From positions 54,416,501 through 54,480,500 of the forward strand of contig CM032232.1 in the NCBI GenBank assembly GCA_019009955.1: a stretch of DNA of 64,000 nt, read 5' to 3'. How positions within the stretch are numbered: position 1 is the first letter of the stretch; each line of letters opens with the position of its first letter. Below are positions 43,341-55,989 of the stretch, in pieces. This DNA comes from Riptortus pedestris (Eukaryota; Arthropoda; Insecta; Hemiptera; Alydidae). The position numbers were made by a program, and so were the translations under genes. The notes under the pieces are model-generated. The model saw nothing but the letters and a program-made list of their open reading frames with translations. It was not told the DNA's origin and searched no databases.

Positions 43341-44201
43341 AATAATTAAAATCTTGAACTACCCTATAATATGCTTAATAAATATTAAGTAATAACTGTT
43401 CAATCTAATTTGAAAAATTAAATTTACTTCTGATTGAAAAATAAAGCTTTTTGTTGATTTTGGCTGGTGAAGATCCTTTTCGATTTCTAAATTCATGTAA
43501 ATAACCACCAATATTTACAAGTAAATTGTCTTCATTCAACAGGATAGTGCTATATTGCATCACCTATAGTGTTGTGTCGTCACTTATTTTCGTCCACATC
43601 AAAACATAAAATCACATAAACTTTAAATCAATATTTTAGTAATTTTACATTTATTTTTATTTAGTTAACAATGCGTAATACGTGCAATACTGAATATCTC
43701 TGAAGCATAGAAAAAAGCATGGAACATATTTACTCTGACGATCAGTAACAATAATTTCATTTAATGGAAATTTAAATCCTAAGTTTAATCCTTCAACTTT
43801 CGAATTCTTCAGAAATTATTTAAACCTGAATAAATTTTCTGCCCCCACTTTCAAAGGTGATGATGATTAATTTTACCCTTTAGACACATGACACTTGTAC
43901 ACAATAAAAGTAACAAAAACAATTTTTTTAAAGTTAAAAAGTTTACTCTGAATTAAATGAATTTTAAGTAGAGGCCTTGGTCATTTTTTACGCATGATGT
44001 GTACTCAAGCATCCAGGAGATATGAACTGTATATATACATTGTTACGACACAGCAACTTTGGATAATAAATAATTCAAAATTATTATTCAAAAATTCGCT
44101 CTTCTAAGCTAATTATAATAAATGGAATATATTATCTTAAAATCTATCTGCATTAAGCCTAAGTATCAAATGTAATATTTAGAATACAGAAGTTATGAAT
44201 A
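43341..44201. other. No recognisable feature
   Basis: AT-rich, no repeat shared in the window, no coding frame. Confidence 0.4.
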
Positions 44202-44385
44202 TCGCACATGGTAAACCTATAGTGGCGAGTTCGATTCTCGTTTGGGCAAAGGAAATTATTTAGTGACGGAATTCATTAAATAAAATCCTTTGCCCTACCC
44301 TGGCTAGAAAAGGGAGGTAACCTGTAGATAACCCGTCCAATTAGCCTTAGCTGTAAAAAGTGTACGTTAATAAATAATAATAATA
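44202..44385 (+). repeat. tRNA-derived SINE, 5'-truncated
   Basis: Starts inside the head (CACATGGTAAACCTATAG), B-box-like GGCGAGTTCGATTCTCG, body and GGTAACCTGTAGATAACCCG, tail TTAATAAATAATAATAATA. Confidence 0.8.
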
Positions 44386-45499
44386 CGGAATACTTAGAAG
44401 TAAATAGGAGAGTTATTTTAAGTTTATGTAAGTGAAACAACAAAACTATTCGAGTTTTATTCTCGGCTTGAGTTTTTAAAATATCACACATCACAATTGC
44501 TAGATAGATAAGCCACAAGTCACTAAACGTTATCACGAGATAAGTGAAAATTAGGCGATACAAACTAGTTTAAAATTTTCTAAATTGGGCTATGCATTTC
44601 TATGCAATGTAATTATTTCTTAAGATTGATATCTTAATCCCACGTTTACAAAATTTGTCATCTTCACAAAAATTAAATATTCAATTAATCGTCTTGTTGT
44701 TATGAATTTTAATGATATTCATTTCTTTTTGAGATCTTCCTAATTTTGCGGTATTGTTCGTATGAAATAAAAAATATACATATTATAAAAAGGAGAATAA
44801 ATGACAGGGTATGTAGAATAGTGTCGAATTATTAAAAACACACACTGGCTTTTTTTTTAAATTTCAATACATTTCTCCTCCATTTATGTTTTTTTTATTA
44901 AATACCAAGTGGCTTTCTGGTGCCTGAAATTGAACCAGAACAAAAAGTGGTACAGTATGAAAAATGGGACATCAAGGAACGATTTATAAATGATAAATTA
45001 AACAAAATTAATTTTTGACAACTTATTTACTATATTTTTTCTATTAAAATTGTTATCAGCCATAAGCCTGATAAAACTTTGAACCTACTGCAGAAGGTTA
45101 CGATAGTTTCGCCTATACTATGGAATATTAAACAGTCCCAGTAAAATATTCTAGCCCTGGCAAGGTGAGTTTACTTCATTCCTTCGTGAAATGGTCGGGA
45201 CATTAATTATTAAAGGCAACTCAAACTAAGAGCCTGCTCCTGTTTGTTTCAATGTGAGCTTATACCTTTTAAATGTCTCGCTGGACCTCTGGAATGGAAT
45301 TATTTCCCCTGGAAGTAAAAGCTCTCGAATTCCCTTTAGCTCCGGGGATTGTAAAAGGGAATTTAATACAACTTTTGACTGAATTTGCTTTAAGAATTTA
45401 ACAAAAACGGTGTTTCCGGGACTTATATAACTCATATAAGTGTATACATTGTTACGAGGAAAACCTTTTTAACTAATCTATTTTTGGGAAGTGCTCCAT
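44386..45499. other. No supported feature
   Basis: A minus-strand frame at 45226-45435 in a less AT-rich patch has no recognised motif. Nothing else stands out. Confidence 0.4.
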
Positions 45500-45701
45500 T
45501 TAAGGCGTTGGGCTTAATCTCACTTGGTAAACCTAGAGTCGTGAATTTCATTCTTACCTGGGGAGTAGAAATTTATTTAGTGAAGTACTGATCAAATAAA
45601 ATCCTTTGCCAACGTGGATAGAAATTGTGATAGCCTATAGATAAACCCTCCTAATTAACCTATATAGCACAAAGTGGACATTTAAATAACAAATTATATG
45701 G
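45500..45701 (+). repeat. tRNA-derived SINE, decayed
   Basis: GGCTTAATCTCACTTGGTAA, mutated B-box region, AATTTATTTAGTGAAG, CCTATAGATAAACCCTCC. The order matches the other copies. Confidence 0.7.
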
Positions 45702-46179
45702 GACAAAGCCATATTAATGATTGTAGAAACACAATTCGTACGTATAGAATATTAAGTATTCCCCTCTCACACCAATTTCTTTCAAGAGTTAAAAGTTCGA
45801 AATTTTTAGGTCTTTGTTGTATAGAATAAAGTTTATTTTGCAGAAGTCAATGAATAAACCTTCCTGGAGATATTAAATAAGATCTGTACTAAACTGTGTT
45901 ATTTTTTTTCTTCAAATTCTGAAGACTTGCGAGGAAAATAGAGAACGTAAAGAACAAAGTTGTTTTAAAATTGAATTTCCGATAATGACCCGTCCTGATA
46001 ATTTCAGTTACTTTGACCAGCCTTGGATTAAACTTTATAATCTTCGTTATTAATTAAAATTGTTAAAAGGGCATCATTTTTAACTATTTTAGTATTCAAC
46101 ATGTAATAAGGTGTACTTTAAAATAATAATTCTTTCTCAGGGTAATTAAAAATATTTTTCTTTTTTGACGGTTTTTGGC
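45702..46179. other. No recognisable feature
   Basis: AT-rich sequence without identifiable elements. Confidence 0.4.
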
Positions 46180-46380
46180 GTATTATGTATTTCGGACGCG
46201 TTAGATTGAAAAAAAAAATGGAGATATAGATTTGTTTTTTTCTGTAAGAATCCATCATTAAAAATCGTTTCGTCGGAATATCTAAAATTAGATACTCTGG
46301 AGAAGAATTGGAAAAAATTAGAAAGTTGATTCTGATTATGAGAAAGGGTTTAGTGTAGATGTAGAAGGTACGACTAACTG
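46180..46380. repeat. Dispersed repeat R1, partial copy 3
   Basis: Shares with the other R1 copies the GAGATATAGATTTGTTTTTTTC, ATACTCTGGAGAAGAATTGGA and AGAAAGTTGATTCTGATTATG region. It lies directly upstream of a HINE. Confidence 0.45.
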
Positions 46381-46390
46381 TTATGTAAAA

Positions 46391-46838
46391 AAGTCCGTCA
46401 CGCAGGGGCTGCGTTAACTAAGCAGATTTCCCACGTGCGCCACTTACTTGCATTTATCTCAAAACTTAAAATTTCAATGAGAACAATATATGGTATTAAA
46501 GTGTTTAATAAAATGCTTCTTAACATAATAGAATATTGATAATATGAGAATTGTAGGAGAAGGGCTTCACTGAAGCCCGAAAACTAAATAATGCAAATAT
46601 CTCAGTTAATAATCAAGATAATGAAAAAAACGTACTTAACAACATTTATAGAACATTATATTTGCAATAAGATTGGTTCTATACAATTTTTCAATCCGAC
46701 GCATAATAATGGAGATATTAAGATTTTCGAAATTATCCCCTTTAAACCCCCTCTACCCCTGGTCCGATTTCAGCCGTTAACAAACTCGATCTTTCTTTTT
46801 GTATAAAACGATTATATATTACGTTTGGTAACGATACG

Positions 46839-46914
<76 letters not shown>

Positions 46915-47026
46915 GTTTTGAACGGACCTCATTTTCGTCATCTCCTGGGTAGGATCGATGGACTTTGAAGATAAATTTCGAAAATCGCGTCATGAGTACG
47001 ACCTCAATAGCTGATTTCCCTTAAGG
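46391..47026 (-). mobile_element. HINE subfamily B, nearly full-length
   Basis: AAGTCCGTCAC and stem-loop at the left end, AGCAGATTTCCCACG, B internal blocks, C-rich block, AT core with G interruptions and CA tail (46841-46916), and a 5' region reaching CTGATTTCCCTTAAGG. The last half of the terminal palindrome is missing. Confidence 0.8.
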
Positions 47027-47704
47027 TAACCTTAACTCCACCTCACACAAGATAGAGCAAATAAAGCGCTTTCACGTGACGTCAGCTCGCATTCTCTATA
47101 TCTATGTTAAAAAGGACTTTTGAAAATCGTCTCATGAATACAACCTCATATGCAGATTTTCTTATGTCTTATGCTATGAGTAATTGGGTTAGTTTTTACC
47201 TAATAAGCCCTTCCGTACACAGTTTCCTTTTTACCTTTCGACTTGGAGAAGATTTAGAAGATTGTCCCTATCTGTCTTAGTTGACATATTGCATTCCGGA
47301 AGTAACGTTGAGTGTTAAATTAATGCCTGAGCCTGGGACAAACGGTTGAGGCAACAATGGACTGACACGTCAGCGAAAGGTAACAATGCTGAAACCTCTT
47401 GTGCTAAATTAGATTTTCATAGAGATCCTTGTTATTGTGTCTCAGGAACGTAGGGCCAATTGAACGCAGCTCAGAAACAAATAATCCTGTAGATTAATGC
47501 GTTTTCTACCTCAGTAATTGCTACTTGTCATCAGTCAGTTTCAGGCAATCCACCTGTCAAATGTGCCTTCTGATATGAAGGGAGAATTATCAGCAGGAGT
47601 ATACTCATAGAGATTCTTGCTTTGAATTTGCTTAAATATCAAAACAACAGAGTACTTTGTTGCTTTATTGAGCGATCATGAGGCGTACGCAGACAACCAC
47701 TCAG
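47027..47704. other. Mostly unassigned
   Basis: A short HINE 5' echo (TGAAAATCGTCTCATGAATAC) at 47115. The rest, including a moderately GC-rich part around 47250-47600, shows no gene. Confidence 0.4.
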
Positions 47705-47752
47705 TACAGGCGAAATCTGCTTAGTTCAAGCAGAACTTGCTTGACGGACTTA
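47705..47752 (+). repeat. HINE 3'-end fragment
   Basis: GAAATCTGCTTAGTTCAAGC, GCTTGACGGACTT: solitary decayed 3' terminus. Confidence 0.7.
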
Positions 47753-48009
47753 TTGAATTGTTATGTTACACAACCAAGTCTTTGAAATAATATAGATCTT
47801 ATTGTCTTCATAAGGTTTTAGGGTGAAAACTTCTAGGTTATCATCGCCCTGTAATTTCTATAACTCTCGTTTGAATTAAGCCACCTGGATTTTGAGAGTA
47901 AACTGTGTTTAAGTAAATTGTCAGTATTGTAATTTTTGTAAATTTGTATTGTAATCATATCCTCATCCATATCGCCATTTACAGTATAAACGAGGGTACA
48001 AGAATTTAT

Positions 48010-48366
48010 AATTTAAATTCCTTTGTATAAATTCCAAATTTTCACAAAATTAAACAATTTATCATTGATTAGCTCTTTGGGGTCATCTCCAAAGGCTACT
48101 GCTATATCATTAGAAAAATTGCATTCGTTTCGAATATCTGTATACGTATTGAATTCCATTAATATGTGGTAAATAGTCAAGTCTGTGTTAGACTTCCCAC
48201 AAATCGGGAGTTGATCTTTTGTCATAAGATAATCATGCATAAATCTTGTGTGCCCTATTCGGAGTCTTCCTAATACGACTTCATCTCTTCTATTGTCTCT
48301 TGTCGAATATTTACATGGACGGACGGAGGTTTTAATAGTTTTTAGTTTATTATTCTGGGCCCCATT
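48010..48366 (-). pseudogene. Non-LTR retrotransposon ORF2 C-terminal tail
   Basis: Frame open from after an in-frame TAG at 48367-48369 to the stop near 48010. It reads RRDEVVLGRLRIGHTRFMHD (codons 16 onward of the fragment), then PICGKSNTDLTIYHILMEF, the same C-terminal signature as 42758-43340 (RRDEVILTRLRIGHT). The usual C..C before LT..H is reduced to one cysteine. Upstream RNase H and RT are absent, so it is a truncated copy of a related but distinct element. Confidence 0.8.
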
Positions 48367-48595
48367 CTACAATTGATGGCAGTTTTTCAAGACGGAGTTG
48401 AGTCGAATTCATCAAAACTGTTTGAGTTTCGTAATAGTCTAATATAGTGTAATATATACCAACCAATCAGTGGGCGAGTTGGCGCTTCATAATAGAGCCT
48501 ACGGCGGGCATTTAAAACTCGGCCAACTCACCATGCATTTTCAGTTTTTAGTTGAGCATGAGTGATTTGACTCGTGAGCAATGTGCTTTACGCAA

Positions 48596-48725
48596 AGTTA
48601 ACAGTGTATACTGTTTTTATTAATAAAAAATTATTTACCAAGTGTGTAAATGAATGTAGTGAATGTCAAATAAATTATAAGATGATAAAAGCGTTAAATT
48701 TTGTGTATTCAATTCTGCAATTGTT
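48596..48725 (+). repeat. Repeat R3, partial copy 2
   Basis: About 65% similar by eye to 9965-10085: CAGTGTATACTG, AAGTGTGTAAATG, CAAATAAATT, GATGATAAAA and AATTCTGCAAT. The upstream 48375-48560 is less AT-rich and may belong to the same element. Confidence 0.4.
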
Positions 48726-48805
48726 AAGAAAGCTAATATTCAATGTTTATAAATGTATAGAACAATATTTCTTGTAAAAATTTAATAATATTTCAATACA
48801 ATGAA

Positions 48806-48836
<31 letters not shown>

Positions 48837-49445
48837 GATCTATAATAATTTATATCATTGAAAAAATATAGGCCTATAAGATAACTTACCTCATCCATAT
48901 TAAATCTATGAGGTAATCGTCCTCATTAAATGTTGTCAAAAAAGTAAATACCTGGTTAACTAGATGTTATTTTGTATGCCAAGTTGATGTCTGGTGGGAA
49001 AACAATTAGTAAAGGAACCCAAATGATATAAACATATTTTAAATTCATCAAATTATTTGTAGAAAAACGTATGATTCATTTATTCTACCTCAGTTAATTA
49101 AGCCTCACACTATGTAAGTGAGGACCAACAAGGAACTTATGCTGTGTAGATCCTGTGTTTGGTGTCATGAGTGCTATATGGAAATGACTATTAGCAGTTT
49201 GTGGGTCATGCGGAAAATTAGGATACTGGAAAATGTGAGAAAATTTCATACGTAGTGCACCTAGCAGTGTCTGAGACTAAGTTAGTTCGAGGACTGTAGA
49301 GGTTAGTTTTGTTACAGACTGGACAGCATAAAGGTCTGACAATGACAGGACAAACTTGGTGTATTTTGATTCAGGCTTGGCTAGAGATAACTGAACACAA
49401 TAAAATATTGTGATGACGATGAAAATATTGACTAATATTTCCATT
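48726..49445. other. No supported feature
   Basis: Short (AT)n at 48808-48832; no gene seen. Confidence 0.4.
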
Positions 49446-49564
49446 GGTTACATTTTGCTGAAGGGAAATCAGCTACTGCGGTTGCACTAATGAAGCAATT
49501 TTCGAAAAAGTTCTTTAAATGTCCATCTACCTACCTAGGAGAAGAAGGAAATGAGGTACGTTAC

Positions 49565-49610
<46 letters not shown>

Positions 49611-49616
49611 TATATT

Positions 49617-49648
<32 letters not shown>

Positions 49649-49704
49649 TATATATACACACAAACACTCGTCTTTTACCGATCTACCTGTCGCAATTTTT
49701 ATTA
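49446..49704 (+). repeat. HINE 5' part
   Basis: Palindrome remnant GAAGGGAAATCAGC, GTTGCACTAATGAAGCAATTTTCG, AT core 49567-49602 grading into CA, GT and GA runs (49600-49650), then CCTGTCGCAATTTTTATTAG, where another repeat intervenes. Confidence 0.7.
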
Positions 49705-49978
49705 GGTTAGATGCTCATGAGGTAATCTGTCCTTAATCGAAAATTAAAAATATCTTATTTATTATGCCCATCACCAATTTTTTATTTATTTATAGGTGAA
49801 CATTAAATCACCTATAAAATGTTTATCTGTTTCACTTTTGTTATTTGTCATTGTTTTTTGGTATTTGTTATTGTTACTTGTTTATTATCTATTTTACTTT
49901 TGTTATTTAACTTTGTACAATTTTTGACTATTGAAAGGGTAAATCACTTTTGATTTGATGTCAATAAATAAATAAAAA
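49705..49978 (+). mobile_element. Short retroelement 3' end, inferred
   Basis: Ends in TGATTTGATGTCAATAAATAAATAAA, a simple-repeat tail of the sort left by non-LTR elements, and interrupts a HINE: GTCGGATCGAAAAATTTTAT resumes at 49991. Part of the HINE is missing at the junction, so the insertion was accompanied by deletion or later loss. Confidence 0.4.
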
Positions 49979-50165
49979 ATATTTATTATGAGTCGGATCG
50001 AAAAATTTTATAAAACCTATCTTATTGAAAATGTCATGTTTTATAAATGTTTTCATATACACGTTTTCTAAATTTTGAATGCCTACCGACATTTTTAATT
50101 TTTCAGCCTTCAGTACCCTCCCTCCCCTTTCATACTCATGTCATGTGTTATCTATGAGCTGTTAC
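49979..50165 (+). repeat. HINE, middle part
   Basis: CGGATCGAAAAATTTTATAAAACC, TTTTCAGCCTTCAGTACCC and C-rich run; continuation of 49446-49704 and subfamily B by its 3' module. Confidence 0.65.
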
Positions 50166-50519
50166 TTCATGTATAACTTTAATAGAAGCTCAAATAACGA
50201 ATATTGTTTTCATTGAAGTTTTACTTGTAAGATAAATGCAAATATGTTTTGTGGTGAAAAATGAAAATTTTATGTTTTTGACGAGAAATTGTTTATTTGA
50301 TCTATAGCACACTAGATATTTAACCGTTTCACCCTAGACTAAAGGGCATATTTTTAATATATAAAATGAACCCAGGAAGAGAATTCAAAATACTTCAGCT
50401 ATTATGCCTGGGGTTGAAAACGCTGAGCAAGAAATCAGGTTTACATTTTCATGCTTTACAATTGTTGTTTTATACGCTCTTTTAAAATTCAAATATTCAG
50501 TGAGTAATTCGTAGTTTCA

Positions 50520-50657
50520 TGTTTATCAGCCTTATTAAACTCCCACTTCTACTCATCCGAGTTTTATTTATAAATAGAGAATGCATTGTGAGATGAGATC
50601 ACAAGTCTATGCCATCCCGCGTGTGGGAAATCTAATAGTTAAAGCATTACGGACTTT
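50520..50657 (+). repeat. HINE subfamily B, 3' end
   Basis: ACTCCCACTTCTACTCATC, GAGATGAGATCACAAG, GTGTGGGAAATCTAATAG and ATTACGGACTT; the stem-loop is deleted. Confidence 0.7.
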
Positions 50658-51479
50658 TATAATTTGGAAAGGTGTCCCTCGAGGTTGAAATATATTATTT
50701 AATATTTTATTGATCATTTAAATTTGAAGAAATTTATCCAGTTTAGATCAGCGTTGTCTAATGGTAAACTTCCCTTCCTTAAACTGTCAGTAAATGGTTT
50801 CGTTGTGGAAATATTTATTTTTCAGCTTTCACTGTGTATTTATACAGACAAATCGCTGCAAGCACAAATGGAAAAAGAAATATTTCACCTAGCCAAGTAA
50901 TAACTCAGAGTTTAAACCAATTAAGTGAGAAGATGGATGTAAAATCGGAAATGATTTACAAGAAATAAAATATTAAGAAGTAAATTATGAAGATTGAAAA
51001 CCAAAGTTGATTGTTTCTGAACAGAGACTTCTAGACAGTTGAAACATTGCGTCTAATTCCAATTTATCCTTTATCCAAGCTCTCCTCCATAATATTTTCT
51101 CATGAAGTCTGGAGACTGTCTGAAAGGATTTTAAGTTTTCTAGTTCGCAGCCAGTTTAAAATTTTTCTCATTTAAATATTCAATTAACTTTGTTTAGCTT
51201 CTTATCTGTGCCAGTCACTATTTTCTGCCACAATAACTGTAATAAATTATTACATATTGGCACAGGAATATATAATAAATATAGATATATAAGAGGATGG
51301 GAACTATGTCGGAATGAAGCCCCTAATGTCAATAAGATGGCGGTCAGGTCAACACTGATCTTGCCGTCAAATATTTGTGTCTTTTCTGATTACTCCCAAT
51401 GCAATATTCACTTCATATATACTATTATACCTTGAGGCAATGGAGGAAATTAAATCTTTATTTCGAGTTAATAAAAATA
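50658..51479. other. No supported feature
   Basis: No shared repeat; the open frame 51190-51435 has no recognised motif. Confidence 0.4.
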
Positions 51480-52489
51480 AAGTCCATCACGCAGAGGCTG
51501 CGAAAAGTAAACTGTTTTACCGTGTGCTCTAGTGATGAAAGATCAACATAAATTATCTATTTCTAAATAAAAATCGGAGCAGTAGAAGTGAGGACTTATT
51601 GATGACTGAAAACAAAAAAGTCTTGGCATACAAAAAAGTTTTCGTATGGCATACTACACTCCTCACATCTTAATTTCTATTTCTGAGTAAAAATCCACAA
51701 CTTTCATCACAACAAATAAACATTTTAGAAATAAAATGTAAAATCTTGATTTATGAAGTAATCGCAGAATTTGCTTGTGTCTCGGTTAATCTTTTGCTCT
51801 TGAAAACAATATTTAGTGTTTAACCTTCGAATGAAGTGGTTCGTGATATAACAGTATTTTTTTATGTGGCCTGAATAGGAGTAGGGGTTAATTGAATATC
51901 GAAAACTAAAAAACACAAATATCTCCGTTAACATTAATGTATAGAGCAATATTTAAAGTACATTTTTTTTGCAATAAGATAGGGTCAATAGAATTTTTTG
52001 ATCCCACGTATAATAACAGAGATATTTCAAATTTTAGAAATTTCACCCTCTTACCCCCTCCCCCTCACTGGTCCGATTTCAAAAATTAACGAGCTTGATA
52101 TTTATTTTTACAAAAAAAAACCTGCACATGAGTAGTTTGGGAACGATAAAACAAAAATCGCGACCGCTAGAGTTTTTTATATTTATATTTAATTTTGTAC
52201 GAATCTCGGTTATAAGCCTAGATAGAGAAACTGTGCATAAAACAACATATATAGAACATTATCTATTTTCGATTTTCTTCCCAACATCAGCAGTTTTTGA
52301 TAAAACGTTTAAATACCGAGTTTGGTAACGAATACAAGTAGGAGTGGTGACACAGAAGTATATATATATATAGTTTTGAACGGCCCTTATTTTCGCCATT
52401 TCATGGGTAGGATTGATGGATACGTTGACACATTTTTGGAAATAGAGTCCTGAGAACAACCTCATTTCACTTATGGGAAATCTGGTAAA
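51480..52489 (-). repeat. HINE subfamily B copies, composite
   Basis: Starts AAGTCCATCACGCAGAGGC with stem-loop remnants. The B module appears twice (51530-51610 and 51650-51700), the C-rich block is at 52045-52070, and two overlapping sets of the CGAGTTTGGTAACGA block follow. It ends with a degenerate 5' end (ATGGGAAATCTGG) at 52489. It looks like two or more old copies merged. Confidence 0.6.
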
Positions 52490-53244
52490 TGTCTATGGGA
52501 ATATGAGTTTCGTTAGTTTGAAAAATGTCACAGCTGGAGCCTGGAGTAAGAAAGACATTTCTCAAATGGGAACTGGGCTAGAGAAGAATGAGCCAACCAA
52601 CTGGTGCAGAAGAGATCTCTAAGGGCCCAGCTGTTTGAGAACTTATTTCTGGGCAATGATAGAAGGGGTTCTGAATATGACTATTATAATATTCTACAAT
52701 TACTATTATTAACTTATAAATATTTGGAAAATTAGAATAAAAAACTTGGAATAAGGTTTCTTTTCAGAGATCCATTTCTCCTTAATAATATCCAGTATTT
52801 GAACCGGTGCTAATGATCGCCTTAATACTTGTTGAATTATCTATGAACTTGAATCAGAAGTTTTGGATAATAATGTCAGGAGAGTGAAGTCGCTTATAAA
52901 GTTACTGAACTTAATTGTTCTCAAAGTTGAGTAACTTTTCAATAGAATCCGCTAAGTAACCTTTATTTATATTTGAATACACATCATACAAGGCTAAGTA
53001 TAAAGTTAACACTGTAGTTACTATATCCTTCCTTTATTGCTGCCACTTATCAATTCCTCACTTCTTTTTCTTATTCCCATCAAAACTTTCAGGGCTACTA
53101 AAGATAAATGAGAACTTGGAAACCTACAAAATTCTATGGAAATAGCAGTCTGAGAATGATGGAAAGTAAAGCTCCGATATGGAAGGATTTAAAAAAATAA
53201 AATAACCTGCTCGTATTTTTGAAATTACGAAACACTAAATAAAA
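52490..53244. other. No supported feature
   Basis: AT-rich; no gene or repeat that I can assign. Confidence 0.4.
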
Positions 53245-53814
53245 AAGTCCATCTCGTAGAAGCTGCGTAAAATAAGCAGATTTCCCGCGTGAAGTTTTAC
53301 AATAGATAAATCTACATAGCGGTAACACAACACCACCGAGAATATTAAGCGAATAAATACAAAAGGTAATAAGAAACCTCCCGACGGGAAACAAACAGTT
53401 CTGCCAACTTCTTGCCGGAAAGAAAAACAATTACTGTAATATATCTAAATATAACGTGTTAATTTGATTGGAATCAATATACTATATATAGTACTGTAAT
53501 TTATAAGGAATCAGAATAATTTTTATCTCAATCAATCAAATTTAAGTAGTTCAAAAACTTAGATAGAGAATACTTTATATAACAATATTTATAGTACATT
53601 TAATTTTCTATAAGATTGATTCTATATATGTTTTCGATCCGACGTACAGTAACGGAGGTATTTTGAATTTTCAAAATTCTCTCCCTCTAAACCCCCCTCC
53701 CCCCTGGTCCGATTTCAGCCGATAACGATCTTGATCTTTCTTTTTTACATAAAACGACTAAATATAAAGTTTGGTAACGATTAAACAATGATTGCGACCG
53801 CTAGAGCAGTAACA

Positions 53815-53857
<43 letters not shown>

Positions 53858-53979
53858 TTTTGAACAGACCTCATTTTTGTCTTCTAGTATGTAGGATCGA
53901 TGGACATTTGAAGAAAAATTTCGAAAATTCCGTTATGAGTACGACCTCAATAGCTAATTTCCCCTGAGGGAAATCTGCT
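53245..53979 (-). mobile_element. HINE subfamily C, full-length
   Basis: AAGTCCATCTCGTAGAAGC (mutated stem-loop), AGCAGATTTCCCGCG, C module (GGTAACACAACACCACCG), C-rich block, AT core 53820-53851, 5' region, and palindrome ending GGGAAATCTGCT at 53979. Confidence 0.8.
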
Positions 53980-54037
53980 AAAAGGCCATAGTTATTCAAC
54001 TCATTTGAGAGACGTTATTAACTCATTAAAAATAATG

Positions 54038-54370
54038 AAGCCCGTCACGCAAAAGCTGCGTGTGCTAAGGAGATTTCCTACGTTTTGATATGAAACACTA
54101 CTGAACTCAACTAACCACTTTGTGTTCTCTATTTCCAAATAAAAATCTTAATTGATGACGTATTTACATGCATCCCATCCAGTAATGACGTGTTGAAAAC
54201 AATATATTATTTTTAAGCTTGGAATAGGACGTTTCATGATATATTCAATTATTGGTAAAACGCCTTTACTAAATGTGGGAATTTACTGAAGGCTAAAAAC
54301 TAAAAAAATCCAAATATCTCGGATATTATGCATGGTTGAGAAAATGGGTATTATATAATATTTGTAGATT
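54038..54370 (-). repeat. HINE subfamily B, 3' part
   Basis: AAGCCCGTCACGCAAAAGC, TGATATGAAACACTACTG, TGATGACGTATTTACATGC, AAATATCTCGGATATTATG. It is cut by a MITE end at 54371. Confidence 0.7.
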
Positions 54371-54465
54371 ATTCGTAGTTTAATGGCAAGGGCCACCCAT
54401 AAAACATATTTCTTTCCTAAAAACTTTATTCTCAATGTTTTGTAGCTTAACTATCACCTTATAGA
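54371..54465. repeat. MITE R4 end fragment
   Basis: ATTATTCGTAGTTTAATGGC, AAGGGCCACCCATAAAACAT and AAACTTTATTCTCAATG align with the left arm of 12638-12970. No opposite arm. Confidence 0.6.
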
Positions 54466-54943
54466 TATATAAGATACAAGGAAACTTCATATACAAGATC
54501 AGGGTGTGCCCTGGAGGGCGGAACGTTTGCTTTGAAACTATAAAGGGTTAGTGATACCTGAAGATGTTTTACACCACCAAGGTTTCACGGTCTTGGTTCA
54601 AAAATTTATTTTATTCATTTATTTATTTGGTCTAAATATAACACAGAATATATAAGATTTAGAGAGGGGTAGGAGGGGTTACTGCAGCCCCGGAATTTTG
54701 TTCTATTACTTTTATTTACTTAAAAGATGTTGTTTAAGTCTAATTAAAGATTAAGTGCAAATGTTTACATTTTTCTTGTATAAAAACGGTTTGTTATGGA
54801 GGAACGGGCTTATTTATTGGAATCATCGTGATTTCTAAGCGCGATAACATGCTATTTATCTGTGCTCCTGAATAATCACTGGGGCGTGTTTTCTATACAT
54901 TACCACCAATTTCTAGTAAGGGTGGGGGGACTAGAAGTTTTAT
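54466..54943. other. No supported feature
   Basis: No gene or repeat that I can assign. Confidence 0.4.
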
Positions 54944-55037
54944 TTAACCTTTGAACGACAAGGCTGTGACCAAGGACAAATTTGACAAGTAGGTGTCATA
55001 CATGACACCTACCTGCCATATGCATATTTTCCATTTT

Positions 55038-55618
55038 AGCAGATTTCCCTTAAGGGAAATCAGCTATTGAGGTCGTACTCATGACGCGATTTTCGAAAAA
55101 TTTCTTCAAATGTCCATCGATCCTACCCAGGAGATGACGAAAATGAGGTCCGTTCAAAATTATATATATATATCTGTTAACGCACTAGCGGTCGCAATTT
55201 TCGTTTGATCCCTACCAAACTCGATATTTAAACGTTTTATGCAAAAATAAAGATCAAGTTCGTTAATGGCTGAAATCGGATCAGTGAGAGGGGGTGTTTA
55301 GAGGGGAGGATTTTCGAAAATTCAAAATATCTCCGTTACTATACGTCGGATCAAAAAATTATATAGAACCAATCTTATTGCAAATTAAATTTACTATACA
55401 TTTATTATGTATCTTTAATATTAACCGAAATATTTGCATTTTTCTGTTTTCAGCTTCTGAGGTGAGATTGGCTAACTTCGGGTCCAGTCGTGAGTTTCCG
55501 TCAAGAGCTAGTTCGGGCCGTTCCCATAACTGTTCGACTCTCTATTCTGAAATTTCTTTATTGTATAACTTCACTTGGGAAATCTGCTTAGTTTACGCAG
55601 CCCCTGCGTGACGGACTT
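55038..55618 (+). mobile_element. HINE subfamily A, full-length, short AT core
   Basis: Perfectly preserved ends: AGCAGATTTCCC with intact palindrome, and a 3' stem-loop ACGCAGCCCCTGCGT with GTGACGGACTT ending at 55618. The AT core is only about 12 bp (55161-55172). It lies between T runs inside the piggyBac-like element. The open frame 55294-55611 is a translation of this repeat. Confidence 0.85.
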
Positions 55619-55989
55619 TTATTCAGCTCAGAATCACTCTTCTTGTCTCAAAATAACATTTAGAAAAGTTAAGAATAGTGTGTTAGTGTGTGTGTGTGCT
55701 TGTGAGTTCCCCCTCCCTCGTCACCAATGAGTTCTAAAAATGAAATATTAAATAAAAATATGCAAAAAATATATTTATAGTATAATAATATTTTATGTAT
55801 TATTTATTATATAATAACATACTATGTAATACCTTTACTTACGAAATAAATAAGCAAAGAAGCATATATTAGTAGCATATTATTATTATACAAAAAATAT
55901 ACCTAAATATAAACAATTATATACAAATATTAACCTAAACAGGATAAAAAAAAATCAAAGGAGACTCATTTATAAGGAAAAAAATGCCA

